The notes below the pieces were generated by a model, which saw only the letters and a program-made list of their open reading frames with translations, was not told the DNA's origin and made no database searches. The position numbers and the translations under genes were made by a program. From Flammeovirgaceae bacterium UBA5008 (GTDB lineage Bacteria > Bacteroidota > Bacteroidia > Cytophagales > Cyclobacteriaceae): a stretch of 64,000 nucleotides of DNA. How positions within the stretch are numbered: position 1 is the stretch's first letter; every line of letters starts with the position of its first letter. Shown one piece after another: positions 9,111-16,537 of the stretch. The stretch is from NCBI GenBank assembly GCA_002398365.1, contig DGYK01000010.1:84080-148079 (forward strand), given 5' to 3'.

Positions 9111-9752
9111 CTATCGTTTGTTGTTTTTCAGTTTACCTTTATAAGTTTTTTTGAAAAGTTCAAAGCGCGGGATTGAAACCCCCATTACATAGCCACTGTA
9201 TGGATTGTGTTCAATATAATCTTGATGATAATCTTCCGCCCGATAAAACGCTGTAAGTGGCTTTATTTCAGACACAATTGGGTTTTTGAATGATTTGGCG
9301 TAGCTGGCTTTTGCCTTTTCTGCTAATTCTTTTTCCTGAGGTGTACTGTAAAATGCGATGGAGCGGTAGGAATTGCCCCTGTCTGGGCCCTGCCGTTCAG
9401 GTGTGGTTGGATCGTGTGAAGTAAAGAAAACATTCATCAACTCAGCGTAGCTAATCACTTTGGGATCGTAATAAACTAACACCGTTTCGGCATGGCCGGT
9501 GGTTTCGGTATTGACCAATTCGTAAGTAGGGTTGATGGTTTTGCCTCCGGCATATCCGGATACGGCTGAATCGACACCCACCACAGCTTCAAAAATATGT
9601 TCAGAGCACCAGAAACAACCTTCCGCGAAGGCGGCCACGGCCTTGCCCGGTGCAGGCGTTAGATTCATCTTTAAATCACCTTGTTTTTTGTTGGTTTGTC
9701 CTTGACAGGCGGAAATCAGGAAGATCAATGCGAAAACTGAGATGTATTTCAT
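9111..9752 (-). CDS. msrA: Peptide-methionine (S)-S-oxide reductase MsrA, lipoprotein form
   Basis: MsrA reduces the S epimer of methionine sulfoxide in oxidised proteins. The catalytic motif EGCFWC is present with the active Cys at about residue 46. The family pattern continues with VVGVDSAVSGYAGG, HAETVLVYYDP and the late YHQDYIEHNP. I place the start at ATG 9752, because it directly precedes a lipoprotein signal peptide (FLISAC, Cys 16). The frame is open 24 codons further upstream but without signal-like sequence. The lipid anchor implies repair of envelope proteins instead of cytoplasmic ones. The resolving Cys found in the C-terminus of some MsrA proteins is not seen. A terminator follows. 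Confidence 0.93.
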   Translation of the reverse strand: MKYISVFALIFLISACQGQTNKKQGDLKMNLTPAPGKAVAAFAEGCFWCSEHIFEAVVGVDSAVSGYAGGKTINPTYELVNTETTGHAETVLVYYDPKVISYAELMNVFFTSHDPTTPERQGPDRGNSYRSIAFYSTPQEKELAEKAKASYAKSFKNPIVSEIKPLTAFYRAEDYHQDYIEHNPYSGYVMGVSIPRFELFKKTYKGKLKNNKR

Positions 9753-9975
9753 TTGTTTGTATTTTAAACCAATATACGGCTGGCCAATCGTTCTGTTGGC
9801 TTCCGTATGATCATATGTCGGCAAGCTGTCATTTGATTGCTTCAGGTCTGTTGTTCTAACATCCGTATCTTTAAAATTGTTCTTTGCCGATTGGCATTGG
9901 AATAATTAACTCAAAATTTTCGGTAACCAGTCGTGAAATCGGCAGTTATCCTGTTTGTAAACGTAATTCGGTCAT

Positions 9976-10530
9976 TTGGAAGCGCTTTCGGATAATTCAT
10001 TGATGATCAAAGTCAGAGACGGGGACTTGGACAAGCTCGGTCTTTTGTTTGAACGCTATAAAAAGCCGTTGTATGGTTTTTTCTATGGCCTTACGCGTGA
10101 GCGTGATCTCAGTGAAGATCTGGTTCAGAATACGTTTCTGCGCATTCTTAAATACAGACACCTCTTTCGCGGAGAGGGCGACTTTCGGGCATGGCTGTTT
10201 CACATCGCGCGCAATGTGCGACATGATCATCACCGGAAGGACAAAACGAGCAAGCAAGATGACGTGGAAAACTGGAAAGACCGTTTAGGAAACCATGAAA
10301 ACCGTTCGGTAGAATGGGTGCGTGCTGATGAACACGAAATGTTGTCCATGGCGTTGGCACGTTTGCCCGAAGACAAACGGGAGATACTCTTGCTCAGCAA
10401 ATTTCAGGAGAATAAATATGAGGTGATTGGACAGATCCTCGGATGCTCCGAAAGTGCAGTAAAAGTAAAAGTGTTCAGAGCCATGCAGGAGCTTAAGACC
10501 GTGTATCAGCAACTAGAGAAAATAATGTAA
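9976..10530 (+). CDS. ECF-type RNA polymerase sigma factor
   Basis: The protein has 184 residues with the two ECF domains. Region 2 is at about 10-85 (LGLLFERYKKPLYGFFYGL, DLVQNTFLRILKYRHLF, FRAWLFHIARNV) and region 4 at about 115-175 (LARLPEDKREILLLSKFQ, YEVIGQILGCSESAVKVKVFRAM, the helix-turn-helix). The start at TTG 9976 keeps the usual LSDNSLMIKVRDGD lead-in. An ATG at 10003 is the alternative and would lose nine residues. The next gene starts 2 bases after the stop and encodes a one-helix membrane protein in the position typical of an anti-sigma factor. The target promoters cannot be deduced. Confidence 0.92.
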   Translation: MEALSDNSLMIKVRDGDLDKLGLLFERYKKPLYGFFYGLTRERDLSEDLVQNTFLRILKYRHLFRGEGDFRAWLFHIARNVRHDHHRKDKTSKQDDVENWKDRLGNHENRSVEWVRADEHEMLSMALARLPEDKREILLLSKFQENKYEVIGQILGCSESAVKVKVFRAMQELKTVYQQLEKIM

Positions 10531-10532
10531 GT

Positions 10533-11312
10533 ATGGAAACGCACGAATGGCAAAAGTTAATCGAGCGCTTCAACAATGGAAGCGCCACTCCCGAAGAGAT
10601 TCAGCAGATTGAAAAGGCCATTGAAACCGGTGAGCTTGAGCTTTCGCAGATTTCGGGTTTCTCGACCATATCCAATCAACTGAAATCGTGGGATGCAGGC
10701 GAACCTTCGATGGAGTTGAGCAGTCGTTTTTATGAATCGCTGGCGGATGCAAAAAGAAAGGAGACCAAAAAGCTTGTATTTCAAGTACCGATGTGGAACG
10801 AACTCTGGCCTCGACTGGCATTTGGAGTGGCGATGCTAACCATCGGTTTTGGAATTGGGTATCTGGTTCCATCGCCAAGTTCTAGTAATGATGTAGCGCA
10901 ACTTCACCGGCAAGTAAGCGAGCTAAAGGAAATGATGATGCTCTCTATGCTTGAAAAAGAATCGGCCACCGATCGTTTAAAAGCAGTTAGCCTTACGAAC
11001 GAAATGGATCAGGCTAGCAAAAAGGTAACGAGTGCCTTGTTGCAAACTTTAAATACGGATGCCAATGTAAATGTGCGTCTGGCAGCTATTGAAGCGCTGA
11101 AGCCCTATGTGCAAGACAGTGGCGTTCGCGAAGGATTGATTCAATCCATCGCGAAACAAGAATCGCCCCTGGTTCAAATGTCGTTGGCTGAATTGATGGC
11201 GGCCATTCAAGAGAAAAAATCGGTATCGGAGTTAAAAAAATTGTTGCAAAGCGACCGCATGCCGAATGAAGTCAAGAAAAAAATTAATCAAAGTATTGAT
11301 GTATTAATTTAA
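10533..11312 (+). CDS. Putative membrane anti-sigma factor with HEAT-like repeats
   Basis: The protein has 259 residues. Residues 1-85 are acidic and cytoplasmic-looking, starting with a WQKLIERFNNGSATPEE segment like the N-termini of Bacteroidota anti-sigma proteins. One membrane helix follows (about 91-110, LAFGVAMLTIGFGIGYLV). A coiled coil comes next (about 116-150), and then helical repeats (about 155-255) with HEAT-like signatures such as VNVRLAAIEALKPYV and PLVQMSLAELMAAI. The position 2 bases after an ECF sigma gene supports an anti-sigma role. The external HEAT-like part could be the sensor. There is no zinc-binding HxxxCxxC motif, so it is not a classical ZAS-type anti-sigma factor. 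Confidence 0.6.
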   Translation: METHEWQKLIERFNNGSATPEEIQQIEKAIETGELELSQISGFSTISNQLKSWDAGEPSMELSSRFYESLADAKRKETKKLVFQVPMWNELWPRLAFGVAMLTIGFGIGYLVPSPSSSNDVAQLHRQVSELKEMMMLSMLEKESATDRLKAVSLTNEMDQASKKVTSALLQTLNTDANVNVRLAAIEALKPYVQDSGVREGLIQSIAKQESPLVQMSLAELMAAIQEKKSVSELKKLLQSDRMPNEVKKKINQSIDVLI

Positions 11313-11319
11313 AAAAATT

Positions 11320-12216
11320 ATGAAGGCAAAGATTAACTATAGATGGTGTTTGCTGATGCTCTCTGTTTTGATGGAAGTGCAGAGTATGGCTCAAGCAAGC
11401 GAAGAAACCATCAAGCGAACCGTAACATTAGAAAAGAAAAACCAGTCGAATGCATTATTGATTTTTAATGTGAATGGTTCTGTCAAAGTAGAAGGCTACT
11501 CAGGCGACCAGGTGATTATTGAAGTTCAGAAAAAAATTACAGGCAAATCGGAAGCCCGAGTAGCGAAAGGCAAATCGGAAATTGATTTAGGCCTGATCGA
11601 CAAAGCCGACACATTGATTCTGTATGTAAAAGGAATAGGCGAGCGATTTGGAAAAGAGAACAAGAAAAACGGAATGCAAATGGCGGGATGGGGCTACAAC
11701 TGGCAGGGCCAACAGGAAGACAAAGAGTATGATTACAATATGAGCTTTGTGGTGAAGGTGCCCTATGCCATCAATCTGCATATCTCCACCATCAATCAAG
11801 GGAATATTACAGTTCATCATACCAAAGGCACCTTGGAGGCGCGCAATATCAATGGCGGTATTCATCTGACGGATATTGCTGGTACCACTACCGCAACTAC
11901 AATCAATGGCGAAGTTGATTTGGAATATACGGCTAATCCTCCAGGGGATTCCAAATATTACTCCTTAAACGGCAATATCAATGCACAGTTCAAGAGCGGC
12001 TTAAATGCACAACTCACCTTCAAGAGTTTTCAGGGCGATTTATTTTCTTCCATTGATGATATCACGCCTCTGGCGGTTTCGATGGAAAAGACCAAACGCG
12101 GTGAGGGAATTCAATACAAGGTGAATGGCAATCGCTATCGCGTGCGTGCTGGCGGGCCGCTGTTGGATTTCGAAACGTTCAACGGCAATGTGTACCTCAA
12201 AGAAAAAGCCAATTGA
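11320..12216 (+). CDS. Exported DUF4097 beta-repeat protein (first of two)
   Basis: The protein has 298 residues with an N-terminal signal peptide ending near VQSMAQA. The body consists of short beta strands with repeated NG turns (VNGSVKVEGYSGDQVIIEV, INQGNITVHHTKGTLEARN, INGGIHLTDIAGTTTATTI, FNGNVYLKEK), the DUF4097/adhesin-like right-handed beta-helix pattern. It probably sits in the periplasm or at the surface. It starts 7 bases after the probable anti-sigma gene, so it is likely part of the sigma operon and perhaps part of its sensing or output. Molecular function is unknown. A second, shorter DUF4097 protein follows. Confidence 0.75.
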   Translation: MKAKINYRWCLLMLSVLMEVQSMAQASEETIKRTVTLEKKNQSNALLIFNVNGSVKVEGYSGDQVIIEVQKKITGKSEARVAKGKSEIDLGLIDKADTLILYVKGIGERFGKENKKNGMQMAGWGYNWQGQQEDKEYDYNMSFVVKVPYAINLHISTINQGNITVHHTKGTLEARNINGGIHLTDIAGTTTATTINGEVDLEYTANPPGDSKYYSLNGNINAQFKSGLNAQLTFKSFQGDLFSSIDDITPLAVSMEKTKRGEGIQYKVNGNRYRVRAGGPLLDFETFNGNVYLKEKAN

Positions 12217-12266
12217 TTATTTCAGTACGATCACTAACTAAACATTCATCCTAATTCAACAAGAAA

Positions 12267-13064
12267 ATGAAAAATATATTCATCAATATCATTGCGATTG
12301 TTTTATTCTCATTCAATGGCTTCTCGCAAAGCGGAAACAATTTTACAGTGCCACTCAGCGATCCGATTAAGCGTGGTAAAATCAAAGTAGATATTCACTA
12401 CGGATCCGTTACGATTAAAGGTACGGCTCGCAAAGATGTTTTCGTTAGTTATTCTTCCACAAAAGATGATGGTAACGCAAGTTCCAAAGATGGCCTTAAA
12501 CGGATAGGTGGAGGAGGTCTGGATTTGGAGGCTAGTGAACTGAACAATAATGTGACTATCGAATCCAGTTCATGGAGTGTGAAAACAGATTTGGAAATAG
12601 AAATTCCCAGTGGGATGGACATCGTAGCCAGCACCTATAATGACGGTGATATTCTGATTACTAATGTGCAAGGCAGCCTTGAAATTGAAAATTATAATGG
12701 CGAAATCAAGGCGATGAACATATCCGGTTCCGTTATTGCCTCCACTTACAATGGCGAAGTGAAAGTTTCATTTGATAAAGTAACGGAAAACACACCGATG
12801 TCTTTTACTACGTATAATGGTGATATTGATCTGACTTTTCCGGCTACTTATAAGGCTACATTTAAAATGAGGACCGAGCAAGGTGAAATCTTCACCGGCT
12901 TTGAAATGAACATTACCAGCAGCGCACCCGTTCAAAAGAAAGACACGAAATCAGGTGCATTTAAATTGGTGATAGACGAATGGAAAAAAGGCGATATCAA
13001 TGGAGGAGGCCCCGAGATTACTTTGAAAAACTACAATGGCGATATTTACATTCGCAAAAAGTAG
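12267..13064 (+). CDS. Exported DUF4097 beta-repeat protein (second of two)
   Basis: The protein has 265 residues with a signal peptide (ending GFSQ). Repeated strands with YNGD/YNGE turns follow (YNDGDILITNVQGSLEIENY, YNGEIKAMNISGSVIAS, YNGDIDLTFP, LKNYNGDIYIRKK). The spacing of these turns, about 20 residues, fits a beta-helix built from DUF4097 coils. It is paralogous in design to the gene before it, which uses NG turns more loosely. It lies 50 bases downstream in the same direction and ends at a bidirectional terminator, so it is the last gene of the sigma-factor operon. Function unknown. Confidence 0.75.
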   Translation: MKNIFINIIAIVLFSFNGFSQSGNNFTVPLSDPIKRGKIKVDIHYGSVTIKGTARKDVFVSYSSTKDDGNASSKDGLKRIGGGGLDLEASELNNNVTIESSSWSVKTDLEIEIPSGMDIVASTYNDGDILITNVQGSLEIENYNGEIKAMNISGSVIASTYNGEVKVSFDKVTENTPMSFTTYNGDIDLTFPATYKATFKMRTEQGEIFTGFEMNITSSAPVQKKDTKSGAFKLVIDEWKKGDINGGGPEITLKNYNGDIYIRKK

Positions 13065-13081
13065 ATTGCATTCAAAATGAG

Positions 13082-13117
13082 AAGGTTACGGTTAAACTGT
13101 AACCTTTACTTTTTTTT
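13082..13117 (+). terminator. Intrinsic terminator ending the sigma/DUF4097 operon
   Basis: AAGGTTAC (13082-13089) pairs with GTAACCTT (13099-13106), followed by a T-rich tract to 13117. The 3' part overlaps the last codons of the convergent SemiSWEET gene. Confidence 0.8.
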
Positions 13118-13366
13118 GAACGACAACTTAAAGTAAATCAGCAGCAAGCTTAGCACGCTGATAATTCCGTTAGCAATAATCACCGGCCATAGCATCAACG
13201 CGATTCCATAGACTAGCCAGATGATCGTGCTGGTGAATACAATCAACAACATCGCCATGCTCAAATCGCCTGCGCTTTTGGTTTCCCAAACTTTATAAAC
13301 CTGTGGAATAAATGTAATGGCGCTTAAGAACGCTCCCACATGTCCGGCTACTTGTATCCAATCCAT
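13106..13366 (-). CDS. SemiSWEET-type small sugar transporter (PQ-loop/MtN3 family)
   Basis: The protein has 86 residues and three membrane helices (about 6-26, 36-56, 60-80). Helix 1 contains the PQ motif (SAITFIPQVYKVWETKSAGD), the hallmark of bacterial SemiSWEETs. These work as homodimers carrying sugars by facilitated diffusion across the inner membrane. The length fits the family (85-95). The second-half pattern with a conserved Asn in helix 3 (IIANGII) is also present. The substrate is unknown. It lies only 3 bases after the end of pth on the same strand and is probably read with it. Confidence 0.88.
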   Translation of the reverse strand: MDWIQVAGHVGAFLSAITFIPQVYKVWETKSAGDLSMAMLLIVFTSTIIWLVYGIALMLWPVIIANGIISVLSLLLIYFKLSFKKK

Positions 13367-13369
13367 ATT

Positions 13370-13930
13370 TTAAGAATTAAAAAAGTTCATGGTTCGTTCA
13401 GCGCCAATCGTGCAAAAGGAAAAAATCATTTCTGTTGCTTTGTCCATAGCAGCCGGCAATTGGGTAAACTCTTCTTGCGTAAAATTGCTCAATACATAAT
13501 CTACCTGCTGTCCTTTTCCAAAGTTATTACCGACACCAAATCGTAAGCGTGTATAATCTTGCCCGCCTAAAAGCAACTCTATATTTTTTAAACCATTATG
13601 GCCACCGGCACTTCCTTTCGTTCTCATCCGGAGACTGGCAAATGGTAACGCAATTTCATCTACGATTACTAACAAGTTCTCTTTTGGTATTTTTAAATCC
13701 TGCAGCCAATACGCGATGGCTTTGCCACTCAGATTCATATAAGTAGAGGGCTTGATCAGATGCAATTGGCGGCCTTTGTATTTCAACTCAGCCTTGCTGG
13801 CCAATCGATCGGTTGTAAACTCAACTTTGTGTTGCTCGGCCATGCGGTCTAAAGTTAGAAAACCGATATTATGGCGAGTTAATTCGTATTCACTACCGAT
13901 ATTGCCCAAACCAGCGATCAAGTACTTCAT
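13370..13930 (-). CDS. pth: Peptidyl-tRNA hydrolase
   Basis: Pth cleaves peptidyl-tRNA released from stalled ribosomes and so recycles tRNA. It has 186 residues, the normal bacterial length. The N-terminal motif is GLGNIGSEYELTRHNIGF, with catalytic His at about 20; the usual Pro after GLGN is Ile, which I recall as common in Bacteroidota. Asn in KPSTYMNLSG (about 65) and the segment GSAGGHNGLKNIE (about 105-117) complete the active site. It lies after rplY and prs, a grouping seen in many bacteria, but an intrinsic terminator stands between rplY and pth. The SemiSWEET gene follows at 3 bases. Confidence 0.97.
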   Translation of the reverse strand: MKYLIAGLGNIGSEYELTRHNIGFLTLDRMAEQHKVEFTTDRLASKAELKYKGRQLHLIKPSTYMNLSGKAIAYWLQDLKIPKENLLVIVDEIALPFASLRMRTKGSAGGHNGLKNIELLLGGQDYTRLRFGVGNNFGKGQQVDYVLSNFTQEEFTQLPAAMDKATEMIFSFCTIGAERTMNFFNS

Positions 13931-14004
13931 GCGATTTTTCTAACCTATTAAACTTTCGTTAAAATACGCGATTCACCTTTCGGAAATCAAATGGAAACTA
14001 AACA

Positions 14005-14036
14005 AAAAATCCTACCGATTAGGGTAGGATTTTTTA
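14005..14036 (-). terminator. Intrinsic terminator after rplY
   Basis: AATCCTACC (14009-14017) pairs with GGTAGGATT (14023-14031). On the minus strand the stem is followed by a T6 run. It lies between rplY and pth, so pth needs read-through or its own promoter in the remaining 75 bases. Confidence 0.85.
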
Positions 14037-14056
14037 AATAAGGATGGAAGAACTGA

Positions 14057-14725
14057 TTATTTCTTCTTCTCGTCTTTCTTAGGAGCTTCCGCTTTCTTCG
14101 CATCTGCAGCAGGAGCGGCCGCAGCAGGAGCAGCAGCGCCTTCAGCAGGAGCAGCAGCAGCTGACTCTTCAGCCAACTTAGCAGCGCGAGGAACTTCCAC
14201 AGCAGCAATAGCAGCCGCTTTCGGATCCAACAACTCGAGGTTAGGGATTTTTACATCACCCACTTTAATAGCGTGGTGGAAATCCAATGAAGAACAGTCG
14301 ATATCAATATGATCAGGCATGTCTTTCGCGAAAGCGTAAACTTTCAAAGACGCACGCTTGCGCACCAAAGTACCACCTTTAGATACACCCGGAGCTTGGC
14401 CAACCAAACGAACCGGTATGTCCATTTTAATTTTACGATCTTCGCTAATACGTAGAAAATCTACGTGAAGGATAATTTCACTTACAGGATGGAATTGAAC
14501 TTCCTGCATGATTGCTTGACATTCTTCGCCTTCAATGTTCAAATGAACAAAGTGTGCTTCGTTGGTGTACACTAAGTCGCGGAACAAAATAACGGGCGAG
14601 TGGAAATGAACTTGCTTATCACCTCCGTAAAGTACGCAAGGAACATTTCCTTCTTCACGGGTTTTTTGCGAGTCATTCTTGCCGAGATTTGCTCTTCGAT
14701 ACCCTATAATCTCGATGGTTTTCAT
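14057..14725 (-). CDS. rplY: 50S ribosomal protein L25 / general stress protein Ctc
   Basis: L25 binds 5S rRNA. It has 222 residues, the long Ctc form: an N-terminal L25 domain (about 1-90, starting MKTIEIIGYRRANLGK, with REEGNVPCVLYGG) and a C-terminal beta domain (about 95-185, IKMDIPVRLVGQAPGVSKGG). The last 35 residues are a low-complexity Ala/Pro/Lys tail that also opens other frames. It is 29 bases downstream of prs on the same strand; prs-ctc-pth order is widely conserved. A terminator follows the stop. Confidence 0.95.
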   Translation of the reverse strand: MKTIEIIGYRRANLGKNDSQKTREEGNVPCVLYGGDKQVHFHSPVILFRDLVYTNEAHFVHLNIEGEECQAIMQEVQFHPVSEIILHVDFLRISEDRKIKMDIPVRLVGQAPGVSKGGTLVRKRASLKVYAFAKDMPDHIDIDCSSLDFHHAIKVGDVKIPNLELLDPKAAAIAAVEVPRAAKLAEESAAAAPAEGAAAPAAAAPAADAKKAEAPKKDEKKK

Positions 14726-14754
14726 AATTGTTTATTGGTTTAAATTAAAATTGA

Positions 14755-15684
14755 TTACAAACGGATAAATAATGAACTGATCGATTCATGATCGTGAATC
14801 TTGCGAATGGCCTTCGCAAACAAATCCGATACAGTCAATACTTTGATTTTAGAAACTTGTTGCTTTAAAGGAATGGTATCAGAAACAACCAACTCTTCCA
14901 AAACAGAAGATTGAATGTTTTCGTAGGCTTTACCTGATAAAACCGGGTGCGTACAAATAGCACGCACAGTATTGGCTCCTTTTTCTTTTAAGAGTCCGGC
15001 TGCTTTGCACAACGTGCCACCGGTATCCACTAAATCGTCTACCAGAATTACATCTTTGCCTTCCACTTCACCAATCAATCGCATGGATTCTACTTTGTTG
15101 GCTTCTTTGCGGTATTTATCGCAAACGGCTAACTCTGCATTGAAGAATTTCGCGAAACTTCTGGCACGCTTAATGCCACCCACATCCGGAGAGGCAAACA
15201 TAATGTTTGGCAAATTCAACGACTTGAGGTAAGGAACAAAAATATAATTACCATCTAAGTGATCGAGCGGAATATCAAAGAATCCCTGAATCTGATCAGC
15301 ATGTAAGTCACAGGTCATGATTCGGTTAGCACCTGCTGCAGACAAAAGATTAGCAATTAACTTGGCGGCAATGGCTACCCGGGGCTTGTCTTTACGGTCC
15401 TGACGGGCATATCCAAAATAGGGGATGATGACATTCACATTGGATGCACTGGCACGCTTGGCCGCGTCAATCATCAGCAACAACTCCATAAAGTTGTCGG
15501 CTGGCGCAAAGGTAGATTGTACTATAAAAACATCGTGGCCACGCACCGACTCTCCAATATAAGGAGACATCTCACCATCGCTAAACTGCTGATAATCAAC
15601 TTTACCGAGCGGCTCGCCATAAGCGTGTGCTACTTTCTCAGCCAGATAAGTGGTAGCGCGACCAGAAAATATTTTTACAGCCAT
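14755..15684 (-). CDS. prs: Ribose-phosphate pyrophosphokinase (PRPP synthetase)
   Basis: This enzyme makes PRPP from ribose 5-phosphate and ATP for purine, pyrimidine, His, Trp and NAD synthesis. It has 309 residues, the typical length of class I enzymes. Visible motifs are FSDGEMSPYIGESVRGHDVF (about 33-52), the catalytic loop FGYARQDRKDKPR (about 91-103), the cation site CDLHADQIQGFFDIP and the PRPP-binding loop DVILVDDLVDTGGTL (about 211-225). The ATG at 15684 lies only 12 bases from a hairpin that looks like a terminator behind tRNA-Gln, leaving no room for a promoter between them. Confidence 0.97.
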   Translation of the reverse strand: MAVKIFSGRATTYLAEKVAHAYGEPLGKVDYQQFSDGEMSPYIGESVRGHDVFIVQSTFAPADNFMELLLMIDAAKRASASNVNVIIPYFGYARQDRKDKPRVAIAAKLIANLLSAAGANRIMTCDLHADQIQGFFDIPLDHLDGNYIFVPYLKSLNLPNIMFASPDVGGIKRARSFAKFFNAELAVCDKYRKEANKVESMRLIGEVEGKDVILVDDLVDTGGTLCKAAGLLKEKGANTVRAICTHPVLSGKAYENIQSSVLEELVVSDTIPLKQQVSKIKVLTVSDLFAKAIRKIHDHESISSLFIRL

Positions 15685-15696
15685 ATTTTTAAAACT

Positions 15697-15728
15697 AAAA
15701 ACCCGCTAGGTGTACCCGAGCGGGTTTT
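15697..15728 (-). terminator. Intrinsic terminator or attenuator between tRNA-Gln and prs
   Basis: AAAACCCGCT (forward 15698-15707) pairs with AGCGGGTTTT (15719-15728). On the minus strand the stem is GC-rich and ends in T5. It starts 3 bases after the tRNA CCA end, and its T-run ends 12 bases before the prs start codon. Confidence 0.8.
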
Positions 15729-15730
15729 GG

Positions 15731-15804
15731 TGGTTGACCTACTAGGATTCGAACCTAGAAAGGCAGAATCAAAATCTGCAGTGTTACCATTACACCATAG
15801 GTCA
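15731..15804 (-). tRNA. tRNA-Gln (anticodon TTG)
   Basis: The cloverleaf can be drawn on the minus strand. The acceptor stem is TGACCTA (from 15804) with TAGGTCA (to 15735), then discriminator A and an encoded CCA (15733-15731). The D-arm has GGTGTAATGGTAACAC. The anticodon stem is GCAGA/TCTGC with loop TTTTGAT, giving anticodon TTG. The T-arm is CTAGG TTCGAAT CCTAG. The sequence between D- and T-arms is very like bacterial tRNA-Gln. It is directly followed by a hairpin and then prs. Confidence 0.95.
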
Positions 15805-15904
15805 ATCTATCCCTTAAAAAGGTTCGCAAAGGTAGAATTTATTTTGAAAAGCAAAACCCAATTTTTAGGGTTTTTTTATGGGATTATGGATTGCTCAGAA
15901 ATAG

Positions 15905-16477
15905 TTAAAGTTCAGATGTCTCTTTCTGGGCTTGCCCCTCTACAAAACCCTCGGCCCAAAAACGGTATTTGTCTAAGATCGAGATTACTGCGTTTCGTAA
16001 ATGCCGCTGATTGTTAAAATCGATACCACCATAAAACGTGGTGGCATAGCCCTGCCAAATGGATTTATTCTGCCTGCGGTCGTATAATTGAATCAATAAT
16101 GTGCCGCTTTTCATATTCAGCTTTTTAGGATTGTAGTCCACATCCGTCCGCTGCGATTTTACCCACTCTTCAATTTCAGGCTGGTTGTAACCGTTGAATT
16201 TCAGGCTGTCTGAAAACATTTTGAAGCCAACAATCAAATGCGGGCGGGTATCGGTTAACTTATATCCTAAAAATTTCATGCGCGAAATGATGGATTTTTC
16301 AATCACCTCATTGGTCATGGTGGTATCGTTTAGTCCAATCGGCTTCATGATGTTGAAAGTCCGGTATCGTTTGAAATTGCCGTTATAGCTATAATCGTAC
16401 TCAACGGGTAATTCTTTAAATCCAAGACAAGAACTGAGAAGTAAAGCCACAAGAATGTGCCAGTAGATTTTCTTCAT
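15905..16477 (-). CDS. DUF4136 lipoprotein
   Basis: The protein has 190 residues. A lipoprotein signal ends in LLLSSC (Cys about 17). The mature part matches DUF4136 in layout: YDYSYNGNFKRYRTFNIM early, IEKSIISRMKFLGYKLTDT and PHLIVGFKMF in the middle, and GTLLIQLYDRRQNKSIWQGY late. The family is common in Bacteroidota and Proteobacteria envelopes and has no known activity. It stands alone between tRNA-Gln and the oppositely oriented PEP carboxylase gene. Confidence 0.8.
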   Translation of the reverse strand: MKKIYWHILVALLLSSCLGFKELPVEYDYSYNGNFKRYRTFNIMKPIGLNDTTMTNEVIEKSIISRMKFLGYKLTDTRPHLIVGFKMFSDSLKFNGYNQPEIEEWVKSQRTDVDYNPKKLNMKSGTLLIQLYDRRQNKSIWQGYATTFYGGIDFNNQRHLRNAVISILDKYRFWAEGFVEGQAQKETSEL

Positions 16478-16537
16478 ACGATTCTGGGTTTAGTTAACAA
16501 AAGTTAGGTTAAATTGTCGCCAACTGCAAATTCGCTG

